Source: Streptomyces sp. NBC_00287 | GTDB taxonomy: Bacteria; Actinomycetota; Actinomycetes; Streptomycetales; Streptomycetaceae | Reading direction: 5' to 3' | Assembly (NCBI RefSeq): GCF_036173105.1 | Contig: NZ_CP108053.1 | Span: forward strand, 6,386,001 to 6,450,000 | DNA length: 64,000 nt | Shown: one piece after another, positions 52,222 through 60,877 of the stretch | Numbering within the stretch: position 1 is the first letter of the stretch | Layout: every line of letters begins with the position of its first letter | The notes under the pieces: model-generated | The model's database searches: none | Told to the model about the DNA's origin: nothing | What the model saw: only the letters and a program-made list of their open reading frames with translations | Translations under genes and position numbers: made by a program

Positions 52222-53922
52222 ATGGACGCTGACGCCATCGAGGAGGGCCGCCGTCGCTGGCAGGCCCGGTACGACGCCGCGCGCAAGCGCGATGCTGACT
52301 TCACCACGCTCTCCGGGGACCCCGTGGAGCCGGTGTACGGCCCCCGCCCCGGGGACACCTATGACGGCTTCGAGCGGATCGGCTGGCCCGGGGAGTACCC
52401 CTACACGCGCGGGCTGTACCCGACCGGCTACCGCGGGCGTACCTGGACCATCCGCCAGTTCGCCGGGTTCGGCAATGCCGAGCAGACCAACGAGCGCTAC
52501 AAGATGATCCTGGCCAACGGTGGCGGGGGCCTGTCCGTGGCCTTCGACATGCCGACGCTGATGGGCCGCGACTCCGACGACCCGCGCTCGCTCGGCGAGG
52601 TCGGCCACTGCGGGGTGGCGATCGACTCTGCGGCCGACATGGAGGTCCTGTTCAAGGGCATCCCGCTGGGCGATGTCACGACGTCGATGACGATCAGCGG
52701 TCCGGCCGTGCCGGTCTTCTGTATGTACCTGGTGGCGGCCGAGCGGCAGGGCGTGGACCCGTCCGTCCTCAACGGCACGCTCCAGACGGACATCTTCAAG
52801 GAGTACATCGCCCAGAAGGAGTGGCTCTTCCAGCCCGAGCCGCACCTTCGCCTCATCGGCGACCTCATGGAGTACTGCGCGGCCGGCATCCCCGCCTACA
52901 AGCCGCTGTCGGTCTCCGGCTACCACATCCGCGAGGCCGGGTCGACGGCCGCGCAGGAGCTGGCGTACACGCTGGCGGACGGCTTCGGATACGTAGAGCT
53001 GGGCCTGTCCCGTGGCCTGGACGTGGACGTCTTCGCCCCCGGCCTGTCGTTCTTCTTCGACGCGCACGTCGACTTCTTCGAGGAGATCGCCAAGTTCCGT
53101 GCGGCGCGGCGCATTTGGGCCCGGTGGATGCGGGACGTGTACGGCGCGAAGTCGGAGAAGGCGCAGTGGCTGCGCTTCCACACGCAGACGGCGGGTGTCT
53201 CGCTGACGGCGCAGCAGCCGTACAACAACGTGGTGCGTACGGCGGTGGAGGCGCTGGCGGCGGTGCTGGGCGGCACGAACTCGCTGCACACGAACGCGCT
53301 GGACGAGACGCTGGCGTTGCCGAGTGAGCAGGCGGCGGAGATCGCTCTGCGGACGCAGCAGGTGCTGATGGAGGAGACCGGCGTCGGCAACGTCGCGGAT
53401 CCGCTGGGCGGTTCGTGGTACGTCGAGCAGTTGACGGACCGGATCGAGGCGGACGCGGAGAAGATCTTCGAGCAGATCAAGGAGCGGGGCCTGCGGGCGC
53501 ACCCGGACGGGCGGCACCCGATCGGTCCGATCACCTCCGGCATCCTGCGGGGGATCGAGGACGGCTGGTTCACGGGCGAGATCGCCGAGTCCGCGTTCCA
53601 GTACCAGCGGGCGTTGGAGAAGGGCGACAAGCGGGTCGTCGGTGTGAACGTCCACCACGGGTCCGTCACCGGGGATCTGGAGATCCTGCGGGTGAGTCAT
53701 GAGGTGGAGCGGGAGCAGGTGCGGGTGCTGGGCGGGCGTAAGTCGGCCCGGGACGAGGGCGCGGTGCGCTCGGCGCTTGACGCGATGCTTGCCGCTGCGC
53801 GGGACGGGTCCAACATGATCGAGCCGATGCTGGACGCGGTGCGGGCGGAGGCGACGCTGGGGGAGATCTGCGGGGTGCTGCGGGAGGAGTGGGGCGTCTA
53901 TACCGAGCCTGCGGGGTTCTGA
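52222..53922 (+). CDS. icmA: Isobutyryl-CoA mutase large subunit
   Basis: Catalyses B12-dependent interchange of isobutyryl-CoA and n-butyryl-CoA with a small B12-binding subunit encoded elsewhere. The 566 residues match IcmA length. Two positions that distinguish isobutyryl- from methylmalonyl-CoA mutase are diagnostic: Phe80 (in TIRQFAGF) and Gln198 (in EYIAQKEW), where methylmalonyl-CoA mutase has Tyr and Arg. The barrel motif FDMPTLMGRDSDDP, the loop GLSFFFDAHVDFFEEIAKFRAARRIW and QQPYNNVVRTA are intact, and no B12 domain is present. ATG 52222 follows GAAGG and a 24-bp palindrome. Confidence 0.95.
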   Translation: MDADAIEEGRRRWQARYDAARKRDADFTTLSGDPVEPVYGPRPGDTYDGFERIGWPGEYPYTRGLYPTGYRGRTWTIRQFAGFGNAEQTNERYKMILANGGGGLSVAFDMPTLMGRDSDDPRSLGEVGHCGVAIDSAADMEVLFKGIPLGDVTTSMTISGPAVPVFCMYLVAAERQGVDPSVLNGTLQTDIFKEYIAQKEWLFQPEPHLRLIGDLMEYCAAGIPAYKPLSVSGYHIREAGSTAAQELAYTLADGFGYVELGLSRGLDVDVFAPGLSFFFDAHVDFFEEIAKFRAARRIWARWMRDVYGAKSEKAQWLRFHTQTAGVSLTAQQPYNNVVRTAVEALAAVLGGTNSLHTNALDETLALPSEQAAEIALRTQQVLMEETGVGNVADPLGGSWYVEQLTDRIEADAEKIFEQIKERGLRAHPDGRHPIGPITSGILRGIEDGWFTGEIAESAFQYQRALEKGDKRVVGVNVHHGSVTGDLEILRVSHEVEREQVRVLGGRKSARDEGAVRSALDAMLAAARDGSNMIEPMLDAVRAEATLGEICGVLREEWGVYTEPAGF

Positions 53923-54070
53923 GCTGTGCATCGCTCACCCGCGCTGGCGGGGTGCCGCTCTCTTTGGCAGCGGGTGCCGCCCCAGCGGCACGACTGCCTG
54001 CAGCTAGGCGGGTATTACAGGCCCAGCGGCTGCTGCGGCTTTGGTGGCGGGCGGGGGCCGGTCCCACCTA

Positions 54071-54099
54071 GGGGCGCGGGGAACTGCGCGACCAGCCCC
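54071..54099. repeat. Dispersed Streptomyces GC-rich palindromic repeat
   Basis: GGGGCGCGGGGAACTGCGCG begins a 29-base unit ending in CCAGCCCC, with GGGGC/GCCCC ends and a GCGC-loop-GCGC core. Similar units are scattered through Streptomyces genomes (memory). It is in the 230-base convergent gap between icmA and the TetR gene, where no gene is seen. Confidence 0.6.
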
Positions 54100-54154
54100 C
54101 ACTCGCCCGCAGCCCGCGCCCCGTCCCAACTCGCCCGCAGCCCGCGACCCGCGC

Positions 54155-54784
54155 TCACCCCGCAGACGCTGTCGCCGCCAACCCGGCCACCAGCACCCTC
54201 GTAAAGCTGCGTACCCACTCCTCATCCGCCGGTTCCGCGCTCACCAGGCAGCGGTGGACCACCGCGCCCGCGACCACGTCGAAGATGAGGTCGACCGTGC
54301 GGGACGCTTCCACGGGGTCTGACTCCGGAGGGAGTTCGCCGCGGGCCTGGGCTCGGGATCTGCCCTCCAGGACCAGGCGTTTCTGGCGGTCGACGATGGA
54401 GGCGCGGATGCGCTCGCGCAGGGCATCGTCGCGGGTGGACTCCGCCACCACCGCCATCAGGCCGCTCTTCGCCTCCGGGCGGGCCAGGATCGCCGCGAAC
54501 TGGAGGACCACGCCCTCGATGTCCGCGCCCAGCGTGCCGCGGTCCGGGAGTTCCAACTCGTCGAAGAGTTCCGCCACCGCGTCGACGACCAGCTCGTTCT
54601 TGCCCGACCACCGGCGGTACAGCGTCGTCTTCGCGACCCCGGCCCGAACCGCCACGTCGGACAGCGTGAGCCCGGACCAGCCCAGCTCCACCAGCGCCTC
54701 CCGCGTCGCCGCGAGGATCGCGGCGTCCGCCGCTGCGCTGCGGGGGCGCCCAGTGGCGCGTGGGGCGGGAGTGCTGCTCTGCAT
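54155..54784 (-). CDS. TetR-family transcriptional regulator
   Basis: A 209-residue repressor. The helix-turn-helix is LTLSDVAVRAGVAKTTLYRRWSGKNEL (in parts: LSDVAVRAGVAKTTLYRRW), followed by an all-helical ligand domain. ATG 54784 gives MQSSTPAPRATGRPRSA. A 17-bp palindrome lies in its divergent promoter region (54872-54888) and could be its own operator. The ligand is unknown. Confidence 0.92.
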   Translation of the reverse strand: MQSSTPAPRATGRPRSAAADAAILAATREALVELGWSGLTLSDVAVRAGVAKTTLYRRWSGKNELVVDAVAELFDELELPDRGTLGADIEGVVLQFAAILARPEAKSGLMAVVAESTRDDALRERIRASIVDRQKRLVLEGRSRAQARGELPPESDPVEASRTVDLIFDVVAGAVVHRCLVSAEPADEEWVRSFTRVLVAGLAATASAG

Positions 54785-54871
54785 CCCCAGACCATAACCA
54801 CCGGCGGTTCCCGTTGACGCCGTGAGGGAGATCACCGGGGCGGGGTGTTCCGAAGGCACTCGGTGCCATTA

Positions 54872-54888
54872 CGCTACGACTCGTAGCG
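54872..54888. promoter_or_regulatory. Likely TetR operator palindrome
   Basis: CGCTACGA and TCGTAGCG flank one central C, a perfect 17-bp inverted repeat between the TetR gene and the divergent thioredoxin gene, 88 bases before the TetR ATG. The arrangement is typical for TetR self-control. Binding is inferred. Confidence 0.7.
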
Positions 54889-54986
54889 AAACCACTGGCG
54901 TGGGGTGGGGACCCCCGGCAACCGAAAGCACGACCGGCTTTCTCATCGCTTTTCACTCGCGCGCGAAGACGGGGGAGGATAGACGC

Positions 54987-55967
54987 ATGCAGCCACGGAA
55001 CATGTCCATGAGCGGAGTCGTCGACCTCGCCGCGGTGAAGGCGGCCCAGGAGGCCAAGGCGAAGGCGGAGCAGGCGCGCGCCGAAGCGGCCCGGCAGGGC
55101 GGCGGGGGAGGAGCCGTCTCGCCCGCCGATCTCGTCATCGATGTCGATGAAGCCGGTTTTGAGCGGGATGTACTTCAGCGGTCCACCGAGGTCCCGGTCG
55201 TCATCGACTTCTGGGCCGAGTGGTGCGAGCCCTGCAAGCAGCTGAGCCCGGTCCTTGAGCGGCTCGCCGTCGAGTACAACGGCCGCTTCGTCCTCGCCAA
55301 GATCGACGTCGACGCCAACCAGATGCTGATGCAGCAGTTCGGGGTGCAAGGCATCCCGGCCGTCTTCGCGGTCGTCGCCGGCCAGGCGCTCCCGCTCTTC
55401 CAGGGTGCCGCCGGTGAGGCGCAGATCCGGCAGACCCTCGACCAGCTGGTGACCGTGGCCGAGCAGCGCTTCGGGCTCACCGGTCTTGCGGTCGACCCGG
55501 AGGCCGAGCCCGGCGGCGAGCCCCAGGCGGCGCCCGCGGCGCCGGCCGGTCCTTATGACGCGCTGCTGGAGGCCGCCGTACAGGCCCTCGACGCGGGCGA
55601 TTTGGGCGGGGCGGTCCAGGCGTACAAGAACGTGCTGAGCGACGACCCCGGCAACACCGAGGCCAAACTCGGGCTCGCGCAGGCCGAGTTGCTGCAGCGG
55701 GTGCAGAGCGCCGATCCGCAGCAGGTGCGCAAGGACGCCGCCGACAAGCCGGCCGACGCACAGGCCCAGATCGCCGCCGCTGACCTGGACTTGGTGGGCG
55801 GTCATGTGGAGGACGCCTTCGGGCGGCTCATCGACACGGTGCAGCGCACCGCGGGCGACGAGCGGGAGGCCGTACGACTGCGGCTGCTCGAACTGTTCGA
55901 GGTGGTCGGGGCCGATGACCCGAGAGTGACGGCGGCGCGCAGGGCTCTTGCGCGCGCTCTCTTCTGA
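54987..55967 (+). CDS. Thioredoxin-domain protein with TPR region (CnoX-like)
   Basis: A 326-residue protein. An Ala/Lys/Glu-rich N-terminal helix (about 15-40) precedes a thioredoxin domain whose active site is WCEPC (C80, C83) and whose cis-proline is in GVQGIPAVFAV. From about residue 175 tetratricopeptide-like helices follow (VQALDAGDLGGAVQAYKNVL, EAKLGLAQAELLQRV). This layout is that of YbbN/CnoX redox chaperones. ATG 54987 follows GGGGGAGGATAG. Confidence 0.92.
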   Translation: MQPRNMSMSGVVDLAAVKAAQEAKAKAEQARAEAARQGGGGGAVSPADLVIDVDEAGFERDVLQRSTEVPVVIDFWAEWCEPCKQLSPVLERLAVEYNGRFVLAKIDVDANQMLMQQFGVQGIPAVFAVVAGQALPLFQGAAGEAQIRQTLDQLVTVAEQRFGLTGLAVDPEAEPGGEPQAAPAAPAGPYDALLEAAVQALDAGDLGGAVQAYKNVLSDDPGNTEAKLGLAQAELLQRVQSADPQQVRKDAADKPADAQAQIAAADLDLVGGHVEDAFGRLIDTVQRTAGDEREAVRLRLLELFEVVGADDPRVTAARRALARALF

Positions 55968-56619
55968 TCGGGTCGGCAGCCCCGTTCTGACCAGTCACTA
56001 AACGCGAGGGCATGTGTTGCCCGAGTGAAAGAACTGCCGACGGAGTGTCATTGCGGCCGCGCTTTACCAAATCTTGGTAATCGCGGCCGCTGTTACTGGC
56101 AGTAAGTCGAGGGCGTTGTTCTGTCGGTTTCTGTCCGGCGATTCCTGGATATGTCCGCCCCCCTCACGCCACCCTGCGTCGCCGTCCGAGACCGACGGGT
56201 CGTTGTTCGGTTATCCGGCCGTTACTAGCGAGTAACGAACCCCCTTGTGCGGGCGGCGAGAATGCACCACGATCGGCGACGCTCGGTCCATTCCCGTACT
56301 ACCCGACAGCCGGTCGGGGCCACGGGATTCAAGGGTCCCCACCGAGCAGAGCCGGCGGCAGTGGCGCCGGCTCTTGGGCAGGGGGGTCTTCGCCAACAGG
56401 CGAAGCCTGTCCAGCAAGGTTGTGCGTGATGCGTGTCAGGCGCGACCAGTGGTTGTCGCTCGGGGGTGATCGCCGGTGATTCGGGCGCGGTTCGCGCCGC
56501 CGAGCGCGGGCGCTCTCCTTCCCGAGGACGTAGCACTTCTCCCATCCCTGCCCGGCTGAGCCGTCGACTTCGACGGGAGCAGTCAGGGCCAGGAGATGTA
56601 CGTCCGAGAAGGAGGAAAT
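55968..56619 (+). promoter_or_regulatory. 650-base leader with three TTAC/GTAA dyads
   Basis: This long gap holds no convincing gene. It contains TTACCAA/TTGGTAA (56064-56080) inside GCGGCCGC boxes (56053-56060 and 56083-56090), TTACT/AGTAA (56093-56105), and CGTTACT/AGTAACG (56220-56237). A GC-rich 9-bp hairpin (56348-56374) comes later. The downstream gene starts at 56620 after AGAAGGAGG. The dyads share TTAC...GTAA arms and look like several binding sites of one regulator (inference). Confidence 0.55.
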
Positions 56620-57258
56620 ATGGAGTCCCAGGTGCGTGGCGGGACCAGATGGAAGCGGTTCGCCGTCGTGATGGTGCCCAGTGTGGCCGCCACGGCAGCG
56701 ATAGGTGTCGCCCTCGCGCAGGGCGCTCTCGCCGCGTCGTTCAGCGTGTCGGGCCAGTCGTTCAAGGTGACGACCGAGCAGCTCGACGGTACGGGCTTCA
56801 GCCAGTACGGCGCCCTTGACGAGGGCTACACGCTCAGCGGCAAGAAGACGGTTCACCCCGTCGCGGTCTCGGCCTTCAAGTCCGCGACCATCAAGAACAT
56901 GTGTCAGTCGGTTGTCACCCCTGACATCCCGCTGCTTGGCAGCGTCAGCCTGATCCTGCGGGCCGGCGAGGACCCGGACAAGCCGGTCAAGGCCGAGAAC
57001 CTGTACATCGACGTCGCCGAGCTCGAGGCCGATGCCACGTTCAAGGGCATCGACATCGGTGTGGCCGCCAAGGACGCCACCAAGGGTCCGGGCATGAAGG
57101 GCGGCAAGGAGCAGGCCAACCCGTTCGGGTTCGCTCAGCAGGCCGACTCGGTCGTGCTGAAGGACGTGAAGCAGACGGCGTGGGCGACCACCGCCGGAAC
57201 CTTCAAGCTCAGCGGTCTGAAGATGTCGCTGTCGACGGGTGTCAAGGAGTGCTACTAA
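56620..57258 (+). CDS. DUF6230-type exported surface protein
   Basis: A 212-residue protein. An N-terminal membrane or signal segment (RFAVVMVPSVAATAAIGVALAQG) is followed by a beta-rich exported domain starting ASFSVSGQSFKVTTEQLDG. It has few cysteines: one in NMCQSV and one at the end ECY, which might pair. The family is Streptomyces-centred and has no assigned function; the label is from memory of family naming. ATG 56620 follows GAGAAGGAGG. It begins a three-gene operon with 57387 and 57991. Confidence 0.75.
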   Translation: MESQVRGGTRWKRFAVVMVPSVAATAAIGVALAQGALAASFSVSGQSFKVTTEQLDGTGFSQYGALDEGYTLSGKKTVHPVAVSAFKSATIKNMCQSVVTPDIPLLGSVSLILRAGEDPDKPVKAENLYIDVAELEADATFKGIDIGVAAKDATKGPGMKGGKEQANPFGFAQQADSVVLKDVKQTAWATTAGTFKLSGLKMSLSTGVKECY

Positions 57259-57386
57259 GCACTCACTGACGGGCGGGGGAGCCGGTGGCGCCCCCGCCCG
57301 TCCACACTCCGGCCGTGTCTTCACACGTCCGGCCCCAGCTTCACAACTCACCACCACAGCAACGCCGTAGCAGGGAGCTGTTTTCC

Positions 57387-58001
57387 ATGAGCGCCGAGAC
57401 TCCTGCCGTACCCGGCCGCGACGAGCACTACCTCCGGGTCTTCAGGCGGCACTTCCGCACCTGGCGGGGCGAGAGGCCGTTCTGGGCCGGTCTGTTCGTG
57501 ATCCTCGGCGGACTCCCCATCGCCTACTTCCCGTACGCGAATCTTCAGATCGGTCACCTGACGCTGGCGATGGCCACCACCGCGGGTGCCGGGTCACTGA
57601 TCATCGGCGTGCTGCTCGTCGTCCTCGGCATCAGCCTCTGGTTCCAGAAGCACGTCCGTACCTTCGCGGGTGTCGCGGCGATTCTGCTGGCGCTGGTGTC
57701 CATCCCCGTGTCGAACCTCGGCGGCTTCCTGATCGGCTTCCTGTTCGCCCTTGTCGGCGGCGCGATGGCCGTGTCGTGGGCGCCGGGTGCGCCGCCGGAG
57801 GCGCAGCCGGCCAAGGAGGCCACGAGTAAGCAGGGTGACGCTCCAGAGGGCGCGGTCCCGGCACCGCCGGTCACCACGTTCGAGAAGAGTGATGCCTCCG
57901 AGGGCGGGATCCCCGCTCCGCGGGACGCGGTGGACGAGCCGAACGATCTGTCAGGAACGAGCCCGGCGAACGGGGCGAACGGGAGGCACAGTGCCGGCTG
58001 A
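57387..58001 (+). CDS. DUF6114-type membrane protein
   Basis: A 204-residue protein with four membrane helices in residues 30-135 (for example FWAGLFVILGGLPIAYFPY, LIIGVLLVVLGISLWF). A basic N-terminus (RVFRRHFRTWRGERP) lies before them and a flexible Ala/Pro/Glu tail of 70 residues after. The tail is probably inside or near the surface. It overlaps the next gene by eleven bases. Function unknown. Confidence 0.75.
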   Translation: MSAETPAVPGRDEHYLRVFRRHFRTWRGERPFWAGLFVILGGLPIAYFPYANLQIGHLTLAMATTAGAGSLIIGVLLVVLGISLWFQKHVRTFAGVAAILLALVSIPVSNLGGFLIGFLFALVGGAMAVSWAPGAPPEAQPAKEATSKQGDAPEGAVPAPPVTTFEKSDASEGGIPAPRDAVDEPNDLSGTSPANGANGRHSAG

Positions 58002-59274
58002 CGAGGTGACCCACGGGACTGACGTGGAAGCGTCCCGTGCGAGAACCGGGCCGCGGCACGCGGCTCCCAAGAAGCCGCTGTTCACCAGGTTCCACATGCC
58101 GGCCGGCAAGGCGATAGCCCTGGCGGCGATGCCGACCGCCGTCCTCATGGGGATGGGGTTCACGCCGACGCTCGCCAACGCGGAGGACCAGCCGGCCTCC
58201 AGGAGCCTGACGGCCGACGAGTACAAGGACTGTGTGGCCGCCCTGGAGGGCGAGTCCGCGTCCCCCTCGCCGTCCGTGAGCGAGAGTGCGAGCGAGTCCC
58301 CCGCCGAGGACGACACGGCGGAGCCGACACCCACCCCGTCGGCCTCCACGGGCGATGACTCTTCGTCGGATTCAGGTTCCGACGACGAGACCGAGCCCTC
58401 GCCGTCCCCGTCCGAGAGCAAGACCACCGAGCCGCAGTCCGGCGCCGGCGACACCGCCACGGCGTCCCCCTCGCCTTCGCCCTCCGAGTCGGACGGCAAT
58501 GTGCTGGAGGACATCGGCGACGCCATCGAGGGCATCTTCACCGGCGGCCAGGACGAAACGGCGAGCGCGAGCCCGTCGCCGTCGGCCACCCCGTCGGCCT
58601 CCGAGTCGCCGAGTGCCGAAGAGTCCGACCCGGTGCAGGAGACCACTGACGAGGTCACCGACACGGTCGAGGACGCGGTCAAGGACACCACCGACACGGC
58701 GTCCCAGGCGGCCGAGGACACCGGCAAGGCGGTCGAGGAAGCGGCCGAGGGGGTCACCGCGACCCCGAGCCCGTCGGCGAGCGAAACCACCGACGCCGAG
58801 GACTGCCCGGTCGCCACGGACGACAAGGGCGGTGTCGACAACTCCGTCCCGCTGCCCGACGACCCGTGGCAGCTGGACGCCAGCTCGCTGCTGCTCAAGG
58901 GCGCCGACTACCAGGGCATCGTCAAGGTGAAGACCGCCAACGGCTCCACCAAGGACGTCCTGAAGTACGTCATCTCCGACGGCACCGACATCGGCGATCT
59001 GCACCAGACGGTGCAGGACCCGCAGTCGGGCAAGACGTACCACGTGCAGGCGGCCGAGGGTTCGACGTCGACGATCCGCGACGGCAAGACGATCATGTAC
59101 ACCGAGTCCATCTCCGGCAATCTGCTGGGGCTGATACCGGTGACGTTCAGCCCGGAGAACCCGCCGCCGCTGAACATCCCGCTGATCTACTTCACCAAGG
59201 TGAAGGTCGTGCAGGCCGGTCAGTTCGGCGGAACGCTGCACGTGCCCGGGCTGCATCAGTTCACCACCGGCTGA
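57991..59274 (+). CDS. Exported Ser/Pro/Thr-rich protein, third gene of surface operon
   Basis: A 427-residue protein. After a basic N-terminal 35 residues, a hydrophobic stretch (AIALAAMPTAVLMGMGFTPTLANA) looks like a signal peptide or anchor. Residues about 70-265 are Ser/Pro/Thr/Glu/Asp-rich (many SPSPS units), a stalk that could be O-glycosylated. The last 160 residues fold as a beta-rich domain (WQLDASSLLLKGADYQGIVKV, then YHVQAAEG and TLHVPGLHQF). GTG 57991 follows GGGAGG; ATG 58096 is a possible shorter start. No cell-wall sorting signal is seen. Confidence 0.75.
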   Translation: MPADEVTHGTDVEASRARTGPRHAAPKKPLFTRFHMPAGKAIALAAMPTAVLMGMGFTPTLANAEDQPASRSLTADEYKDCVAALEGESASPSPSVSESASESPAEDDTAEPTPTPSASTGDDSSSDSGSDDETEPSPSPSESKTTEPQSGAGDTATASPSPSPSESDGNVLEDIGDAIEGIFTGGQDETASASPSPSATPSASESPSAEESDPVQETTDEVTDTVEDAVKDTTDTASQAAEDTGKAVEEAAEGVTATPSPSASETTDAEDCPVATDDKGGVDNSVPLPDDPWQLDASSLLLKGADYQGIVKVKTANGSTKDVLKYVISDGTDIGDLHQTVQDPQSGKTYHVQAAEGSTSTIRDGKTIMYTESISGNLLGLIPVTFSPENPPPLNIPLIYFTKVKVVQAGQFGGTLHVPGLHQFTTG

Positions 59275-59310
59275 GCGCCCCCACAGGCCCGTTCGGGAGC
59301 CGCACAACGC

Positions 59311-59345
59311 CTGAGGGCGCCCCCTGATCCAGGGGGCGCCCTCAG
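59311..59345. terminator. Terminator hairpin between surface operon and pyruvate kinase
   Basis: CTGAGGGCGCCCCCT (59311-59325) pairs perfectly with 59331-59345 over GATCC, a 15-bp stem between convergent genes. Confidence 0.88.
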
Positions 59346-59372
59346 CGCCGTACAAGACCCTTTGCGGGTACG

Positions 59373-60803
59373 TCAGTTGGCTTCCGCTCCGCCCAGGTGG
59401 TGGACGCGGACCATGTTGGTGGTGCCGGGGACGCCGGGGGGTGAGCCGGCCGTGATGATGAGGACGTCGCCCTCGTTGAAGCGGCCGAGCTTCAGCACTT
59501 CGCCGTCGACCAGGTCGACCATCTCGTCGGTGCTGTTCACGAACGGGACGACGTGCGACTCCACGCCCCAGCTGAGGGTGAGCTGGTTGCGGGTGGACTC
59601 GTCGGTGGTGAAGGCCAGGATCGGCTGGGCGGCGCGGTAGCGGCACAGCCGGCGGGCGGTGTCACCGGACTTGGTGAAGGCGACCAGGCCCTTGCCGCCG
59701 AGGAAGTCGGCGATCTCGCAGGCGGCGCGGGCGACCGAACCGCCCTGCGTGCGCGGCTTCTTGCCGGGGACCAGCGGCTGCAGGCCCTTGGCGAGCAGCT
59801 CCTGCTCGGCCGCCTGGACGATCTTCGACATCGTCTTGACGGTCTCGATCGGGTAGGCGCCCACGCTCGACTCGGCGGAGAGCATGACCGCGTCGGCGCC
59901 GTCCAGGATCGCGTTGGCCACGTCGGAGGCCTCGGCGCGGGTCGGACGGGAGTTGGTGATCATCGACTCCATCATCTGGGTCGCCACGATCACCGGCTTG
60001 GCGTTGCGGCGGCACAGCTCGATGAGCCGCTTCTGCACCATGGGGACCTTCTCGAGCGGGTACTCGACGGCCAGGTCACCACGGGCGACCATGACCGCGT
60101 CGAACGCCGCGACGACGTCCTCCATGTTCGCCACCGCCTGCGGCTTCTCCACCTTGGCGATGACCGGGACGCGGCGGCCGACCTCGTCCATGACCTTGTG
60201 CACGTCCTGGATGTCGCCCGCGTCCCGCACGAAGGACAGCGCGACCATGTCGCAGCCCATGCGCAGCGCGAACCGCAGGTCCTCGACGTCCTTCTCGGAC
60301 AGCGCCGGGACGTTCACGGCCGCGCCCGGCAGGTTGATGCCCTTGTGGTCGGAGACGACACCGCCCTCGATGACGATCGTCTTGACCCGGGAGCCCTCGA
60401 CATCCAGGACCTTCAGCTCGACGTTGCCGTCGTTGATGAGGATCTGGTCGCCGCGCGAGACATCGCCCGGCAGGCCCTTGTAAGTGGTTCCGCAGATGTG
60501 CTTGTCACCCGGGACGTCCTCGGTGGTGATGACGAACTCGTCACCGCGCTCCAGCTCCACCGGGCCCTCGGCGAAGGTCTCCAGACGGATCTTGGGGCCC
60601 TGAAGGTCGGCGAGGACGCCGATCGCACGGCCGGTCTCCTGGGCGGCGGCCCGGACGCGGTCGTAACGCCCCTGGTGCTCTTCGTGAGTGCCGTGGCTGA
60701 AGTTGAAGCGGGCCACGTTCATGCCGGCCTCGATCAGCGACACGAGCTGTTCGTGGGAGTCGACCGCGGGGCCGAGAGTACAGACGATTTTCGAACGGCG
60801 CAT
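59373..60803 (-). CDS. pyk: Pyruvate kinase
   Basis: Makes pyruvate and ATP from phosphoenolpyruvate in glycolysis. The 476 residues start RRSKIVCTLGPAVDSHEQL. The substrate/metal region is MNVARFNFSHG, the catalytic lysine region is VPVIAKVEKPQAV, and the metal-binding Glu/Asp sit in VMVARGDLAVEYPLEKV. The RPTRAEASDVANAILDGADAVMLS signature (given in parts) is intact. Streptomyces have two pyruvate kinases, and this matches the one beside ackA (memory). A 74-base gap separates it from ackA downstream. Confidence 0.97.
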   Translation of the reverse strand: MRRSKIVCTLGPAVDSHEQLVSLIEAGMNVARFNFSHGTHEEHQGRYDRVRAAAQETGRAIGVLADLQGPKIRLETFAEGPVELERGDEFVITTEDVPGDKHICGTTYKGLPGDVSRGDQILINDGNVELKVLDVEGSRVKTIVIEGGVVSDHKGINLPGAAVNVPALSEKDVEDLRFALRMGCDMVALSFVRDAGDIQDVHKVMDEVGRRVPVIAKVEKPQAVANMEDVVAAFDAVMVARGDLAVEYPLEKVPMVQKRLIELCRRNAKPVIVATQMMESMITNSRPTRAEASDVANAILDGADAVMLSAESSVGAYPIETVKTMSKIVQAAEQELLAKGLQPLVPGKKPRTQGGSVARAACEIADFLGGKGLVAFTKSGDTARRLCRYRAAQPILAFTTDESTRNQLTLSWGVESHVVPFVNSTDEMVDLVDGEVLKLGRFNEGDVLIITAGSPPGVPGTTNMVRVHHLGGAEAN

Positions 60804-60877
60804 GGGGGCGATCCTATCGGTTTGTTTCGCTGCGGAATATTCCGTCTGGCGGAAAATACAAAGGGGCGGGATGCCGC

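Noticed and set aside
56238..56619. Possible riboswitch (for example c-di-AMP type) in the surface-operon leader
   Set aside because: The conserved sequence blocks I associate with that class were not found; only a simple 9-bp hairpin is present.
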